NCBI GenBank assembly: GCA_900538545.1
Contig: UPYK01000002.1
Span: 127,483-191,482, forward strand
Length of the DNA: 64,000 nucleotides
Origin: an uncultured Eggerthella sp.
GTDB lineage: Bacteria > Actinomycetota > Coriobacteriia > Coriobacteriales > Eggerthellaceae
Direction of reading: 5' to 3'
Shown: one piece after another, positions 1-8,060 of the stretch
Position numbering within the stretch: the stretch's first letter is position 1
Layout of the letters: every line of letters starts with the position of its first letter
Notes under the pieces: generated by a model
Database searches by the model: none
The model's input: only the letters and a program-made list of their open reading frames with translations
What the model was told of the DNA's origin: nothing
Translations under genes and position numbers: made by a program

Positions 1-1
1 C

Positions 2-466
2 GGCTTTATCGAATCACATTCGCTCTATGCTGCACAGATCATCGGTTATTGCGGTGGTGTGATCGGCCTTTTGATGATGTGGTGGTTCCCGCAGATCCTG
101 GGCGAAGGCGGCATTTGGCCGATGTTCTTCGGAGGTCTGTTCTATGGCCTTGCTTATGCGTGCTCGACAGCGATGTTGCCGTTCCTTGTTAGGCAGGTAT
201 TTGGCGGGCGCGATTTCGACAAGATATATTCGTGGATGATCTCGGTGTTCAATGGTATTGGAGCGTTGGGTGCGACCGGCTGGGCACTTGTTGCCGAAGG
301 CTTCGGTTGGCACGGCTTCTTCATTGGCGGCATTATCGTCCTTACGATCACCTTTGGCTTGTTGGGCTATACTTGGCACGCTGGCGACAAAGCACGCCGC
401 AAGACTTGGTTCAAGTCCGATGCCGAGCTTGCTGCTGAGGCTCATAAAGCCGTGGAAAGCGCTTAA
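2..466 (+). CDS. MFS transporter, C-terminal part (5' end outside window)
   Basis: Open reading frame entering from the left edge and ending in TAA; about 154 residues are visible. It has four to five hydrophobic segments and aligns with the ends of the two complete MFS carriers at 10724 and 12556. All share an [FY]DKIYS motif followed by an N-x-x-G-A-x-x-A-[ST]-G-x-A-L segment. The family is the OxlT-like branch of the major facilitator superfamily, which moves organic anions across the cytoplasmic membrane. Its position ahead of CoA-transferase genes suggests import or exchange of the acid processed by this cluster, but the substrate is not visible. A GTG in the frame at 59 is only an internal codon. 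A hairpin follows the gene. Confidence 0.85.
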   Translation, partial: GFIESHSLYAAQIIGYCGGVIGLLMMWWFPQILGEGGIWPMFFGGLFYGLAYACSTAMLPFLVRQVFGGRDFDKIYSWMISVFNGIGALGATGWALVAEGFGWHGFFIGGIIVLTITFGLLGYTWHAGDKARRKTWFKSDAELAAEAHKAVESA

Positions 467-511
467 TCGGTCTGCCTTATACATGCATTCATTTAGCGAT
501 GTTAAATAGAG

Positions 512-540
512 AGGGGAGGGGCATTTTGCTCCTCCCCCTT
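512..540 (+). terminator. intergenic hairpin after the MFS fragment
   Basis: A G-rich arm pairs with a C-rich arm over about 12 bp with one G-T wobble and a 3-4 base loop. There is no long T run, so it may be a processing or weak terminator hairpin between the MFS gene and the 147-aa membrane gene. Confidence 0.45.
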
Positions 541-562
541 CGTCTCGATAGAGGAGCGCTTT

Positions 563-1006
563 ATGGCTAAGACAAACAAACCCGGACTGCTGCTCAACGG
601 AAGGGCGCAGCTCGAATTTCTTGTTCGTGTACTCAATCCTGCTCTGTTCGTGATGCTGCTTGGCGGCATCCTTCTTCATTTCGACCCCTATGCGTTGGTG
701 GTCGTTGGCGTGGTCGGATATGCCGTTTGGGGTATCTTGAACTTCTACCTGCGAAGGGCTAAACGCAAAGATGCGATCGTGCTCATGGCGAAGAAGAAAA
801 AGAAGAAGAATGTTTCTGAGGTGCAGTTGGGCTTCGATTATGGTCTGGTGGCTTCGTTGCTCAATCCCATTACGCTGATCATTCTCTTCGCCGGTATTTT
901 CCAAGCTTGGCCTATCTGGCTTTTGGTTACGATCGGTGTTATCGGCTATGGAGGATGGGGCATTTGCACCTATCTTGATCGCAAGCATCCTATACAGATC
1001 AAATAA
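563..1006 (+). CDS. small membrane protein with two copies of an NP...GxxGY hairpin module
   Basis: 147 residues. No known family was recognised. It is built from two tandem copies of a roughly 45-residue unit, each with two hydrophobic helices. Both copies begin L-N-P and reach G-V-[VI]-G-Y with exactly the same spacing (N to Y = 29 positions), then a positively charged stretch. The copies lie around residues 24-66 and 97-139 and are joined by a lysine-rich linker containing six consecutive lysines. The 78-aa protein at 10030 carries one copy of the same unit with identical spacing and a lysine-rich tail. Both genes sit next to MFS carriers of this cluster, so an accessory or assembly role for the transporter or a membrane-attached enzyme is possible but unproven. 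Start ATG follows GAGGAGCGCTTT. Confidence 0.75.
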   Translation: MAKTNKPGLLLNGRAQLEFLVRVLNPALFVMLLGGILLHFDPYALVVVGVVGYAVWGILNFYLRRAKRKDAIVLMAKKKKKKNVSEVQLGFDYGLVASLLNPITLIILFAGIFQAWPIWLLVTIGVIGYGGWGICTYLDRKHPIQIK

Positions 1007-1447
1007 GACTGTTCTATTCAGTTCCGAGCTCAACAACGCCGCGAGATCCGAGCGATATCGCGGCGTTGTTGTATGCGATCGTGCTTTGCAGCTTTGTCTT
1101 GCACTTCGGTTTTGCGCTTCTGCCCTACTTGTTCAACGGCGCATCAAAGATCGTCTTCATCCCATGGCAAAAGGTGGGTTTTGGCATTTCTAAACGATGC
1201 GAAAAGGCGCTAGTGACAGAGCGCTCAAGCTGTCTAAAACGTTTTGAGCCGAGGTGGACATTTTGGTCGATATGCCTTATTTGCTCACCCTAAAAATAGC
1301 TGTTTACCTGGGAGTTCTAGAATTATTTCCAGTTATTGGAAACGCGTGAAACAGGGTTGTCAAGCAGCTTGTATGAAGGCCTATGATGCAGGGAGAACAA
1401 GCGTAGAACTTCAACCTTGGTATGCGCTCAATGCTGGGGGAGAAGCT
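1007..1447. other. 441-bp intergenic region with a perfect hairpin
   Basis: Holds a perfect 14-bp inverted repeat (arms 1031-1044 and 1058-1071, rich in GCCGCG) just after the 147-aa gene. It is probably a terminator or barrier hairpin, although no T tract follows. The rest carries no convincing gene. An in-frame upstream extension of the CoA-transferase frame exists but lacks a ribosome site and family similarity, so this is treated as promoter and leader DNA. An AAAACGTTTT palindrome lies near 1235. Confidence 0.5.
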
Positions 1448-2617
1448 ATGAACAAGCCTTTTGAAAACCTTACCGTTCTCGACCTATCGCGTTATCTGCT
1501 CGGCGCCTATCCGAGCCTCTATTTAGCCGATTTCGGTGCGCGAGTCATCAAGGTGGAAGACACCAAAGTGGGCGATTACTGCCGTCAGGAAGAGCCGCAG
1601 ATCGATGGCGAAAGCTATTACCACTATGCGCTCAATCGTAATAAAGAAAGCGTTTCATTCAATTTGAAGGATCCCGAGGTGCTGGACGCCTTCTATAAAT
1701 TAGTCATCTCTGCTGATGTGATCATCGAAAACTATCGTCCGGGCGTTGCTAAACGCTTGGGAATCGACTACGAGACGCTCTCAGCGATCAACCCGCGGAT
1801 CATCTACTGCTCTCTTTCTGCTTATGGCCAGAACGATCCTCGCAGCTTGAGCGCTTTGCATGATGTCAACATCGTTACGCAGACTGGTTATTATGACCTG
1901 ACGCAAGGAGCTCTTGCGCTGCTCTCTCCTGCCGATTTCGCTGCTGCGATGGTGGCGATCCAGAGCATCCTAACGGCTCTCATCCAGCGGGGGATGACGA
2001 ACAGGGGAGCGCATCTCGATGTTGCGATGTATGATTCGCTCGTTTGGTGGAACGCCATGCTCGATTCGCGTTGGTTCTTCTTCGGTAAGGATTTCCCCAG
2101 CTCAAAGCGCGAGTATCCTTCCATCGGCTATAACATCTATCGCACGAAAGATGATCAGCTCGTCGCGTTCGGGTTTTATGAAACGAACTTCTGGGATGAT
2201 TTTTGCCATGAGATAGGCTGCGAAGAACTCTGTGGCATGCTCAAGAACACCAAAGAGGAGAACCCTGAAGGATATGCCAAGATCCAAGAGGTCGCGGCGA
2301 GCAAGACGCACGATGAATGGGGAGAATGGAATAGTGCGGGCAAGCATCCCATCACGCCCATCTTCAGCAAGACCGATGCAGTCGAATATGCGCTTGAAAA
2401 CTCTCCAGGGCTGCTTGAGTACGTTGATTATCCTCGTATCGGCACGGTGCTCCAGACCAATACTCCGCATGTGATCGGCGAGGTGAGAGCGGATCTGTCT
2501 GAGGCTCGCGAGCCTGAGCTCTTAGGAGAATCGAGCGCTAAGGTGCTTCGCGAGCTTGGGCTCAGCGATGCGAAGATCGCCGAGCTGGAAGAGAAGGGTT
2601 CCATCGTTGTAGGGTAG
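1448..2617 (+). CDS. class III CoA-transferase (CaiB/BaiF family), copy 1
   Basis: 389 residues from ATG at 1448, chosen because GGGGGAGAAGCT lies directly upstream and the CaiB fold starts at once (ENLTVLDLSRYLLG). Family III enzymes move CoA between carboxylic acids through an aspartyl-CoA intermediate, in the cytoplasm. The expected Asp is D139 in an LHDVN context, resembling the HD-[VI]-N segment of the racemase/AMACR side of the family. The N-terminal Rossmann segment (FGARVIKVED, residues 29-38) is typical. Codon use is ordinary compared with the strongly biased second CoA-transferase at 3048, so the two may act on different substrates or one may serve as racemase or epimerase. The specific acid cannot be deduced. 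Confidence 0.85.
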   Translation: MNKPFENLTVLDLSRYLLGAYPSLYLADFGARVIKVEDTKVGDYCRQEEPQIDGESYYHYALNRNKESVSFNLKDPEVLDAFYKLVISADVIIENYRPGVAKRLGIDYETLSAINPRIIYCSLSAYGQNDPRSLSALHDVNIVTQTGYYDLTQGALALLSPADFAAAMVAIQSILTALIQRGMTNRGAHLDVAMYDSLVWWNAMLDSRWFFFGKDFPSSKREYPSIGYNIYRTKDDQLVAFGFYETNFWDDFCHEIGCEELCGMLKNTKEENPEGYAKIQEVAASKTHDEWGEWNSAGKHPITPIFSKTDAVEYALENSPGLLEYVDYPRIGTVLQTNTPHVIGEVRADLSEAREPELLGESSAKVLRELGLSDAKIAELEEKGSIVVG

Positions 2618-2701
2618 CGGTCTGCTTCTGGTCCAACCATGGTATAGGGTGGTGCGTGCTCTTTCTCTCTTCCCTTTGAGCAGGCGCATCAATCCTAGCG
2701 G

Positions 2702-2736
2702 GGGTCTATTCCTGGTTAAGAGGGATAGACCCTTTT
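2702..2736 (+). terminator. rho-independent terminator of CoA-transferase 1
   Basis: Eleven-base-pair stem (GGGTCTAT.. / ..ATAGACCC, one G-T pair) with a 9-base loop followed by TTTT. Confidence 0.8.
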
Positions 2737-2804
2737 CTGCTTTTGAGGTGGCGCGGCGTTCTGCGCACGCCATGAAGAGGGCTGGACTTTACTTAACAAA
2801 GCCA

Positions 2805-2828
2805 TTTGTCCGAGAAGTTTCGGACAAA
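2805..2828. promoter_or_regulatory. operator-like inverted repeat TTTGTCCGA-N6-TCGGACAAA
   Basis: Two perfectly complementary 9-base arms. No T tract follows, and the T[TC]GGACA half-site recurs in other intergenic regions of the cluster (2946, 7895, 8704, 8766, 10404, 12373). It is therefore read as a protein-binding site rather than a terminator. Confidence 0.5.
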
Positions 2829-2945
2829 ATCATAGAATTGTCTAAATGACGAATCTCGATTTTTCTCAAAACGCCACCAAAACCAAATGACAAAGCGGAA
2901 AATGGCACCAAAAATAAACAGTTTGGTAAACTTTTTTTCTCAAGT

Positions 2946-2971
2946 TTGGACAAACACGCATTACTGACCAT
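2946..2971. promoter_or_regulatory. shared regulatory element TTGGACAAA-N9-CTGACCAT (copy 1)
   Basis: Identical 9-base and 8-base blocks with identical 9-base spacing occur at 12373-12398 upstream of the second MFS carrier. Here it lies about 77-102 bp upstream of the CoA-transferase start. Confidence 0.55.
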
Positions 2972-3047
2972 CCAAACCATATGAGCCGAACGTCATACTA
3001 GAAAAGAACCAAAATAACTGGTTGTGGAATGAAAGGAGAAATTCTGT

Positions 3048-4358
3048 ATGTCAACTACAGAAAAGCTCAATGGCTATGGCCCACTCGCTGGCGTTAAAGT
3101 TGTTGAACTCTGCGAATGGGTAGCTGCTCCTGCTTGTGTGCGTTGTCTCTCTGAAATGGGTGCAACGGTCATCAAGGTCGAGCCGCCCTACGGCGATGCT
3201 CAGCGTACTCAGGGTCCTGGCTTTGGTTGCGAGCAGACCGACATGGAAGATCCTACGATCGACCTTAACAACACCAACAAGAACTTCGTTTCTATCAATC
3301 TGAAGAACGAAGAAGGCATGAAGTTCATGAAGAAGCTTCTTGCTGACGCAGATATCTTCGTGAACAATCTGCGTGACAAAGCTCTTAACAAGATGGGTCT
3401 CGACTATGAGACGCTTCACAAAGAGTTCCCTACCCTCATCTGGGCTCAGATGCGCGGTTATGGCGAGTATGGTCCTGAAAAGGACAGCCCCGGTTTCGAC
3501 GCAGTCTGCTGGGCTGCTCGTGGTGGCGTTGCAAACGTTTTCCGTGAGGACGGCGAGTCTCCTGCAATCGCTCCTCAGGCATTCGGCGACTACAATGTTG
3601 GCCACATGCTGGCAACCGGTATCGTCTCTGCGCTCTTCAATCGCACCCGTACCGGCAAGGGCGAGAAGGTCGTAACCAACCTCTATGCTGGCGCTATTTG
3701 GGGCGGCAACATCGGTATCTGCGCAACGCAGTTCGGTGCTCCTTATCCTAAATCTCGTAAGCACGTTCCCAACCCCTTCAACAATACCTATCGCACCTAT
3801 GACGACAAGTGGATCTACATCTGCATGCCGCAGTACGACAAGTATTACCCGATGATGATGGGTCTGTTCGGTCACGAGGATCAGATCGAGAATCCTGACA
3901 CCAACAACCTCACCTCGCTCAAGGCTTCTGGCAAGAACGTCGAGGTTATCGATTGGCTCGAGAAGGCATTCGCTAAGAAGACCTTCGATGAGTGGATGGC
4001 GATCTTCAAAGAGAACGAAGTACCTGCTCAGAAGTGCTTCCGTTACACCGACGTCGTCAAGGACGAAGAGGCATACGATAACGATGCTCTCCGTATGGTC
4101 GAGTACGAAGCTTATGGCAAGCGCGCTCTGCCGATGACCCCGGTTCGCTTTGGTAGCTATGGTGATCCCCCGGTCGTTCTCTCCAAGCCCATCGGTTATC
4201 ACACTGCTGAATTCATGCATGATTACGGCTATTCCGATGAAGAGATCGCTAAGATCGCTGAAGACGGCGGCGTAGTTGTCTACGACGGTCCGGAAATCGA
4301 AGACCGCATCTTCGTTTCCAAGCGTCAGGCTGCTGGCGAAGCACCTTGCAACTGGTAA
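3048..4358 (+). CDS. class III CoA-transferase (CaiB/BaiF family), copy 2, probably highly expressed
   Basis: 436 residues from ATG 3048 with AAAGGAG upstream. The CaiB fold begins GVKVVELCEWVAAPACVRCL; the catalytic aspartate is predicted at D151 in an SPGFDAVCW context. This is the GFD form seen in acid:acyl-CoA transferases such as FldA/HadA/BaiF types rather than in racemases. The Rossmann segment MGATVIKVEPP (residues 37-47) is present. The carboxy end carries a roughly 20-residue tail past the usual fold. Codons are strongly biased to GCT, GGT, CGT, ATC and AAG, unlike copy 1, suggesting very high expression and a central energy role. A strong terminator follows. Substrate unknown. Confidence 0.9.
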   Translation: MSTTEKLNGYGPLAGVKVVELCEWVAAPACVRCLSEMGATVIKVEPPYGDAQRTQGPGFGCEQTDMEDPTIDLNNTNKNFVSINLKNEEGMKFMKKLLADADIFVNNLRDKALNKMGLDYETLHKEFPTLIWAQMRGYGEYGPEKDSPGFDAVCWAARGGVANVFREDGESPAIAPQAFGDYNVGHMLATGIVSALFNRTRTGKGEKVVTNLYAGAIWGGNIGICATQFGAPYPKSRKHVPNPFNNTYRTYDDKWIYICMPQYDKYYPMMMGLFGHEDQIENPDTNNLTSLKASGKNVEVIDWLEKAFAKKTFDEWMAIFKENEVPAQKCFRYTDVVKDEEAYDNDALRMVEYEAYGKRALPMTPVRFGSYGDPPVVLSKPIGYHTAEFMHDYGYSDEEIAKIAEDGGVVVYDGPEIEDRIFVSKRQAAGEAPCNW

Positions 4359-4380
4359 TCGCTTAGCACACGCTCACAAG

Positions 4381-4415
4381 AAGACCCCGTTGGATATGTT
4401 CCAGCGGGGTCTTTT
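4381..4415 (+). terminator. rho-independent terminator of CoA-transferase 2
   Basis: AAGACCCCG pairs with CGGGGTCTT, extended by TTGGA/TCCAG, followed by TTTT. Confidence 0.85.
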
Positions 4416-4446
4416 CATGTGTGCTGCTTTAGTGCGTTTTTGCAGC

Positions 4447-5247
4447 TTATCGTCCCTTCCACTGCGGTGCGCGTTTTTCGCGGAATGCCGTTGTGCCTTC
4501 GGCGGCATCTTCCGAATTCGCTGCGAGCTCTTGGTACATGTCCATCATGCGCCAACCGTCGGATTCGGCGAGGAAGCTCTTGTCCATCGAATCGTAGACC
4601 GCTTGCTTGATGAGGCTTAGTGCATAAGGACCATTTGCCATGATGGCCTTTGCGAGCGAAAGAGCCGCGTCCATCAATTCTTCCTCAGGTACGGCACGAT
4701 TTGCCAGCCCCCATTGAACAGCGGTGGCTGCATCGATCGGTGCGCCCGTGAGTAGAAGCTCCATGGCATGCTTGAGATGGATCGAACGACCGATGCGGAG
4801 GGGAGCGCCTCCGTTGCCGGGGAACAATCCGCTCTTTGCTTCAGGGAAGGCAACCATGCCATCATCGGTGAGAATCGCAAGGTCGGCTGCGAGCAGCATC
4901 TCAGCACCGCCGCCTACCACTTTCCCATTAGCCGCAAGGATGATAGGCTTCTTCCAAAGTTTGCGCGTCATAGCGCCCGTGCCCCAAGTTTCTCTCCCCT
5001 TGGGCGGATGGAGCGTTTTCTCGTTGTATTCCTTAAGGTCTGCTCCTGCGCAAAACACCTTACCCGTATTGGTCAAGATGGCTACCTTGGCTTCGTCATC
5101 GTCGTCGAAGAGCTCGAAGGCATCGCATAATTCGGCCCACATAGCCGAATTGATCGCATTGCGCGCTTCAGGGCGATCGAGTGTGATGATGAATGCGCCC
5201 TCGTTCTTCTCGATGCTAAGGTATTCGAATGTTGGCATTTGTTCCAT
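4447..5247 (-). CDS. enoyl-CoA hydratase/isomerase family protein (crotonase, CaiD-like)
   Basis: 266 residues from the ATG whose complement is at 5245-5247, preceded by GGGGGAC; a longer frame upstream has no family similarity. The crotonase signature is complete: oxyanion-hole segments GKVFCAGADL (residues 62-71) and GKVVGGGAE (108-116), and both acidic residues expected for hydration/dehydration, E116 and E136 (in FPEAKSGLFPGNGG). The enzyme should add or remove water at the C2-C3 bond of a CoA ester, producing or consuming an enoyl-CoA for the neighbouring acyl-CoA dehydrogenases. It is the last gene of a minus-strand group with the Gfo/Idh/MocA and dehydrogenase genes, separated by 241 bp containing a hairpin. 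Confidence 0.9.
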   Translation of the reverse strand: MEQMPTFEYLSIEKNEGAFIITLDRPEARNAINSAMWAELCDAFELFDDDDEAKVAILTNTGKVFCAGADLKEYNEKTLHPPKGRETWGTGAMTRKLWKKPIILAANGKVVGGGAEMLLAADLAILTDDGMVAFPEAKSGLFPGNGGAPLRIGRSIHLKHAMELLLTGAPIDAATAVQWGLANRAVPEEELMDAALSLAKAIMANGPYALSLIKQAVYDSMDKSFLAESDGWRMMDMYQELAANSEDAAEGTTAFREKRAPQWKGR

Positions 5248-5420
5248 ATGGTCCCCCGTCTTTTTGAAGCTGTGAGCTTCGTTGTGCATGAATGATGCTC
5301 GGCTCAATCTATGCTTGAGAACAGAGGCTCGGGTTATTCTGCAGGCGTAGGCAAGAGCACGAGTTTCGATGCTTTCGTTATACAAGAAAGGAGATATGAA
5401 AAGAAGAGCGCATTTATGCG

Positions 5421-5458
5421 CATCACCCCTGAAACGGAGCTTCGCTTCAGGGGTGATG
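5421..5458 (-). terminator. hairpin between the Gfo/Idh/MocA and crotonase genes
   Basis: Perfect 13-bp stem (CATCACCCCTGAA / TTCAGGGGTGATG). On the minus strand it is followed by a second small hairpin and a T-rich stretch, so it could terminate or attenuate transcription before the crotonase gene. Confidence 0.6.
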
Positions 5459-5488
5459 GAAGGGATCGCACTAGTGTGAAACGGCCTT

Positions 5489-6568
5489 TTATCGGGCGTT
5501 TCGTGCGGCGAGCGTGATCTTTAAAGTCTTCATTGCGTTGTCGAGCGTGCTCGTGCAAATTGCCCCCGGCACACCTCTTAATTCGTTGACAATGTCTTGT
5601 ATCTGTCCAAAGCCAGGGTAGGTGTCAACATCAGTAAAGATCTCGGTTCTCTCGAGAGGTGCTTCTTCACGTACGCCACCCATAACGCCCTCATGGGCGA
5701 TCGCGTCTTCGGGGTCGCCCGCGATCGTTTCGAGCACGAGCGGTGCTGCATTGTCGTAGTAGGGGAATTCGATGCTGCCCCTATCGCCGAAGATAAGGAA
5801 GCGATCGATCGCCTTGTAAGTGGCATAGCACCACATGCCGGAGACGAGCACGCCCGATTCGGTGATCGCTGAAAGCGAGACGGCATCTTCTGCTTCATAG
5901 AAACCGGTTCTATTGGTGGCAGACAGGTTGAAGGTAGTGAGCGAGCCGACCAGATAGTCCACAAGGTCGAGCATGTGCGCATCGCCTTCGTAGAAGTGGC
6001 TCCCGCCAGATACTTCAGGGCGCACGCGCCAAGGCTTTTGATCTTCAGGCAAGCATTCCTCTGCAGTGAGACGTTGCGTCCTGATAAGCTGTACGCCACG
6101 CACCATGCCGATCGCGCCTTCATCAAGGAGGCGCTTGAGCTCCTTATAGCGTGGCATGCCACGACGGTAGTGCGCTACGTAGCAACGTGTCCCACTCTCA
6201 TCGAAGGCCTGCTTGATCGCTTGGGCATCTTCCCAGGAAAGGGCGATCGGTTTTTCGAGGTAGCAATGCTTATTCGCTTGGGCGACCGCGATCGCTTGCT
6301 CTTTGTGACAGTTCGGCGTGGTGGCAACATAGACGATGTCGATCGAAGGATCGGCCAGAAGCTCTTCCATGGTTTCGTACACTTTGCCATGGCCTTGCGC
6401 ATCGACCCACGCCTGCGCCTTTTCTGCGGTTCTATTCCAGACACCTGCTAATTCTGAATGATCGGCAGTATAGGTGGGAACTCCGTTCTTGGTCTCGACA
6501 ACATTGCCGCACCCGATGATCCCCCAGCGAATCGGCTTATCTTCGCCGCCTGTTCGTTCGTCTTTCAT
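5489..6568 (-). CDS. Gfo/Idh/MocA family NAD(P)-dependent oxidoreductase
   Basis: 359 residues from the ATG with complement 6566-6568 after GGGGG. The N-terminal Rossmann fold shows WGIIGCGNVVE, and the family EKP motif lies in CYLEKPIALS; its lysine is the usual catalytic residue. A later GDAHMLDL segment supplies the conserved Asp/His of the C-terminal alpha/beta domain. Members oxidise or reduce hydroxyl groups on sugars, inositols and other polyols or hydroxy acids with NAD(P). Here it lies between acyl-CoA dehydrogenase 1 and the crotonase, and could oxidise or epimerise a hydroxyl of the imported substrate. The actual substrate is not visible. Confidence 0.88.
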   Translation of the reverse strand: MKDERTGGEDKPIRWGIIGCGNVVETKNGVPTYTADHSELAGVWNRTAEKAQAWVDAQGHGKVYETMEELLADPSIDIVYVATTPNCHKEQAIAVAQANKHCYLEKPIALSWEDAQAIKQAFDESGTRCYVAHYRRGMPRYKELKRLLDEGAIGMVRGVQLIRTQRLTAEECLPEDQKPWRVRPEVSGGSHFYEGDAHMLDLVDYLVGSLTTFNLSATNRTGFYEAEDAVSLSAITESGVLVSGMWCYATYKAIDRFLIFGDRGSIEFPYYDNAAPLVLETIAGDPEDAIAHEGVMGGVREEAPLERTEIFTDVDTYPGFGQIQDIVNELRGVPGAICTSTLDNAMKTLKITLAARNAR

Positions 6569-6585
6569 GATGACCCCCTTATAAG

Positions 6586-6616
6586 AAGGGCGTGTAGAAG
6601 ATCTCTGCACGCCCTC
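6586..6616 (-). terminator. hairpin downstream of acyl-CoA dehydrogenase 1
   Basis: Inverted repeat GGGCGTG / CACGCCC with a 13-base spacer lies between the two minus-strand genes. On the minus strand a short TCTTAT follows, so it is at best a partial terminator. Confidence 0.45.
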
Positions 6617-6639
6617 TGTCGCTTGTTTTGTGCTGCCCG

Positions 6640-7800
6640 TTAGGCCTTGTACTTCTTCGCGAGCTGACGGCCAGCGATATATTCCATGACCTCGGTCGTG
6701 CCGCCGCCCATTTCGTTACCGCGAAGGTCTGCCCAGATGCGTCCGATGCGCATTTCTTTCGTGTAGCCAATAGCCGCATAGATCGACATCGCCAGATCGG
6801 CCACGCGGGTGAGCTCGCGGCAGGCGTATCCCTTGAGTAGCGCAGATTCGAGGCGCGTTGATTCACCGTTGTCGAGCATGGTGACCGTGCGATACAAACG
6901 CCAACGCACGTTCTCGATGATGTTCTCCATCTCGCAGAGATGCTGCTGGATCATGGAGATGCGGGCGATCGGCTCCTTGAACGCGACGCGATCGTTGGCA
7001 TAAGCGCCAGCGTCGTTCAGGGCTGCCTGCGCCAAGCCGAGCGAAGAGGCAACTACCAAGCAGCGTTCGAACTCGAGCTTCTTCATGAGCAGCTTCCAGC
7101 CCATGCCAGCTTCGCCGATGCGCTGTTCTTCGGTGACCACTACATTGTCGAAGAACTGATCGACGAACGGGATAGCTTGCTGGCCAACCTTCTCAAGCGA
7201 GGCGACCGTGAAGCCTTCGGCGTCGTTGGGTACCAGCCAAAGCGAATACTTGTCGTTCTCGTAGCTTGGGTCCTCGTCCTTCGCAACGACCATGGTGTAG
7301 AGCGAAAGTCCGCCAAGCGTGACCCAGGTCTTCTGGCCATTCAGAAGATACGTGCCATCGGGCTGCTTGCGCGTGACGCAGGTCATCGCGTTGTTGTCCG
7401 ATCCAGCGGCGGGTTCGGAGATGGCGGTACAGGCGATGCAGGTGCTCTCAACGTTCTCGATGGCGTTCATGATCAGCTCTTGCTGTTCTTTCGTGCCAAA
7501 GTCGATCACGTCGGTGATGGTGTTGAAGTCGGTAACGAAGGGGAGCACCACGCCAGTGAATTCATGGAGCTTCTCAACAAGAAGGATCTCGGTGAGCTTG
7601 TCGACAGGGATGCCGCCGATATCTTCAGGAAGGCCCATGTGCATGAACCCTGCCTCGCGGTAGGCCATTGCTGCTTCCACGCTAATATGATGATCGACTT
7701 CGTAGGCTTGCTTCACCGCTTCGTCGGTGAAGTAGCGCTCTGCATATTCGCGTGCGCTTTCGATCATGAGTTCCTGATCATCGGTAAGACTAAAATCCAT
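6640..7800 (-). CDS. acyl-CoA dehydrogenase 1
   Basis: 386 residues; start ATG after AAGGGGCAGCA. Acyl-CoA dehydrogenases form or reduce the C2=C3 bond of acyl-CoA using FAD and exchange electrons with ETF. Middle-domain motif CTAISEPAAGSD (residues 124-135) and the WVTLGG flavin-binding segment are clear, and RGNEMGGGTTE (360-370) closes the FAD site. At the MCAD-type catalytic Glu position there is Gly (G366), but an alternative Glu is present at E245 in LEFER, the place used by isovaleryl- and long-chain enzymes. It could therefore be active. It is divergently oriented to acyl-CoA dehydrogenase 2, about 1.06 kb away, with the iron-sulfur flavoprotein gene between. Confidence 0.9.
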   Translation of the reverse strand: MDFSLTDDQELMIESAREYAERYFTDEAVKQAYEVDHHISVEAAMAYREAGFMHMGLPEDIGGIPVDKLTEILLVEKLHEFTGVVLPFVTDFNTITDVIDFGTKEQQELIMNAIENVESTCIACTAISEPAAGSDNNAMTCVTRKQPDGTYLLNGQKTWVTLGGLSLYTMVVAKDEDPSYENDKYSLWLVPNDAEGFTVASLEKVGQQAIPFVDQFFDNVVVTEEQRIGEAGMGWKLLMKKLEFERCLVVASSLGLAQAALNDAGAYANDRVAFKEPIARISMIQQHLCEMENIIENVRWRLYRTVTMLDNGESTRLESALLKGYACRELTRVADLAMSIYAAIGYTKEMRIGRIWADLRGNEMGGGTTEVMEYIAGRQLAKKYKA

Positions 7801-8060
7801 TGCTGCCCCTTTTCCCTTTGGAATAACGTTCGGCTCGTGCCATTAGAGCAGATATTAGTATCTCGATTTCAATAAATAAAGGGATTTGCAAGATTTGGAC
7901 AGACACATAGGATTGTCTATTCGGTTTTGCCCGATCTATCGTTTCGCTTGATCGTTTCGGCTGGAGCGCGCACGAAAAAGCCTCCGCGCAGGACGAAGGC
8001 TTGTAAAGAATGCTCTATTATTTTGCGAGCTTGCGGCCCAGGTCCAATGGATCGAGCGCA
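7801..8060. promoter_or_regulatory. promoter region of dehydrogenase 1 with an operator-like element and a flavoprotein terminator
   Basis: Contains TTGGACAGA-N9-TTGTCTAT (7895-7920), matching the spacing of the elements at 2946 and 12373, about 100 bp upstream of the minus-strand dehydrogenase start. A hairpin near 7975-8003 ends the minus-strand flavoprotein gene. Positions 8018-8059 can be read on the minus strand as a short out-of-frame C-terminal-like peptide (ALDPLDLGRKLAK then stop), possibly the remnant of a duplicated gene end. Confidence 0.45.
7974..8003 (-). terminator. rho-independent terminator of the iron-sulfur flavoprotein gene
   Basis: On the minus strand AAGCCTTCG pairs with CGGAGGCTT around a 7-base loop and is followed by a T run. 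Confidence 0.7.

Larger units (their letters stand above)
2618..3047. promoter_or_regulatory. 430-bp regulatory region before the second CoA-transferase
   Basis: Contains an intrinsic terminator (2702-2736), a perfect 9-bp inverted repeat TTTGTCCGA-N6-TCGGACAAA (2805-2828), and an element TTGGACAAA-N9-CTGACCAT (2946-2971) that recurs with the same spacing at 12373-12398. The segment from about 2860 is AT-rich. A strong ribosome site AAAGGAG precedes the next gene. No gene is seen. Confidence 0.6.

Noticed and set aside
1244..1447. N-terminal extension of CoA-transferase 1 by 68 codons
   Set aside because: The family fold starts at the ATG at 1448, which has GGGGGAG upstream; the extension has no similarity to the family.
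3051..4220. A 389-codon minus-strand frame opposite CoA-transferase 2
   Set aside because: Antisense shadow caused by codon bias; no ribosome site or domain.
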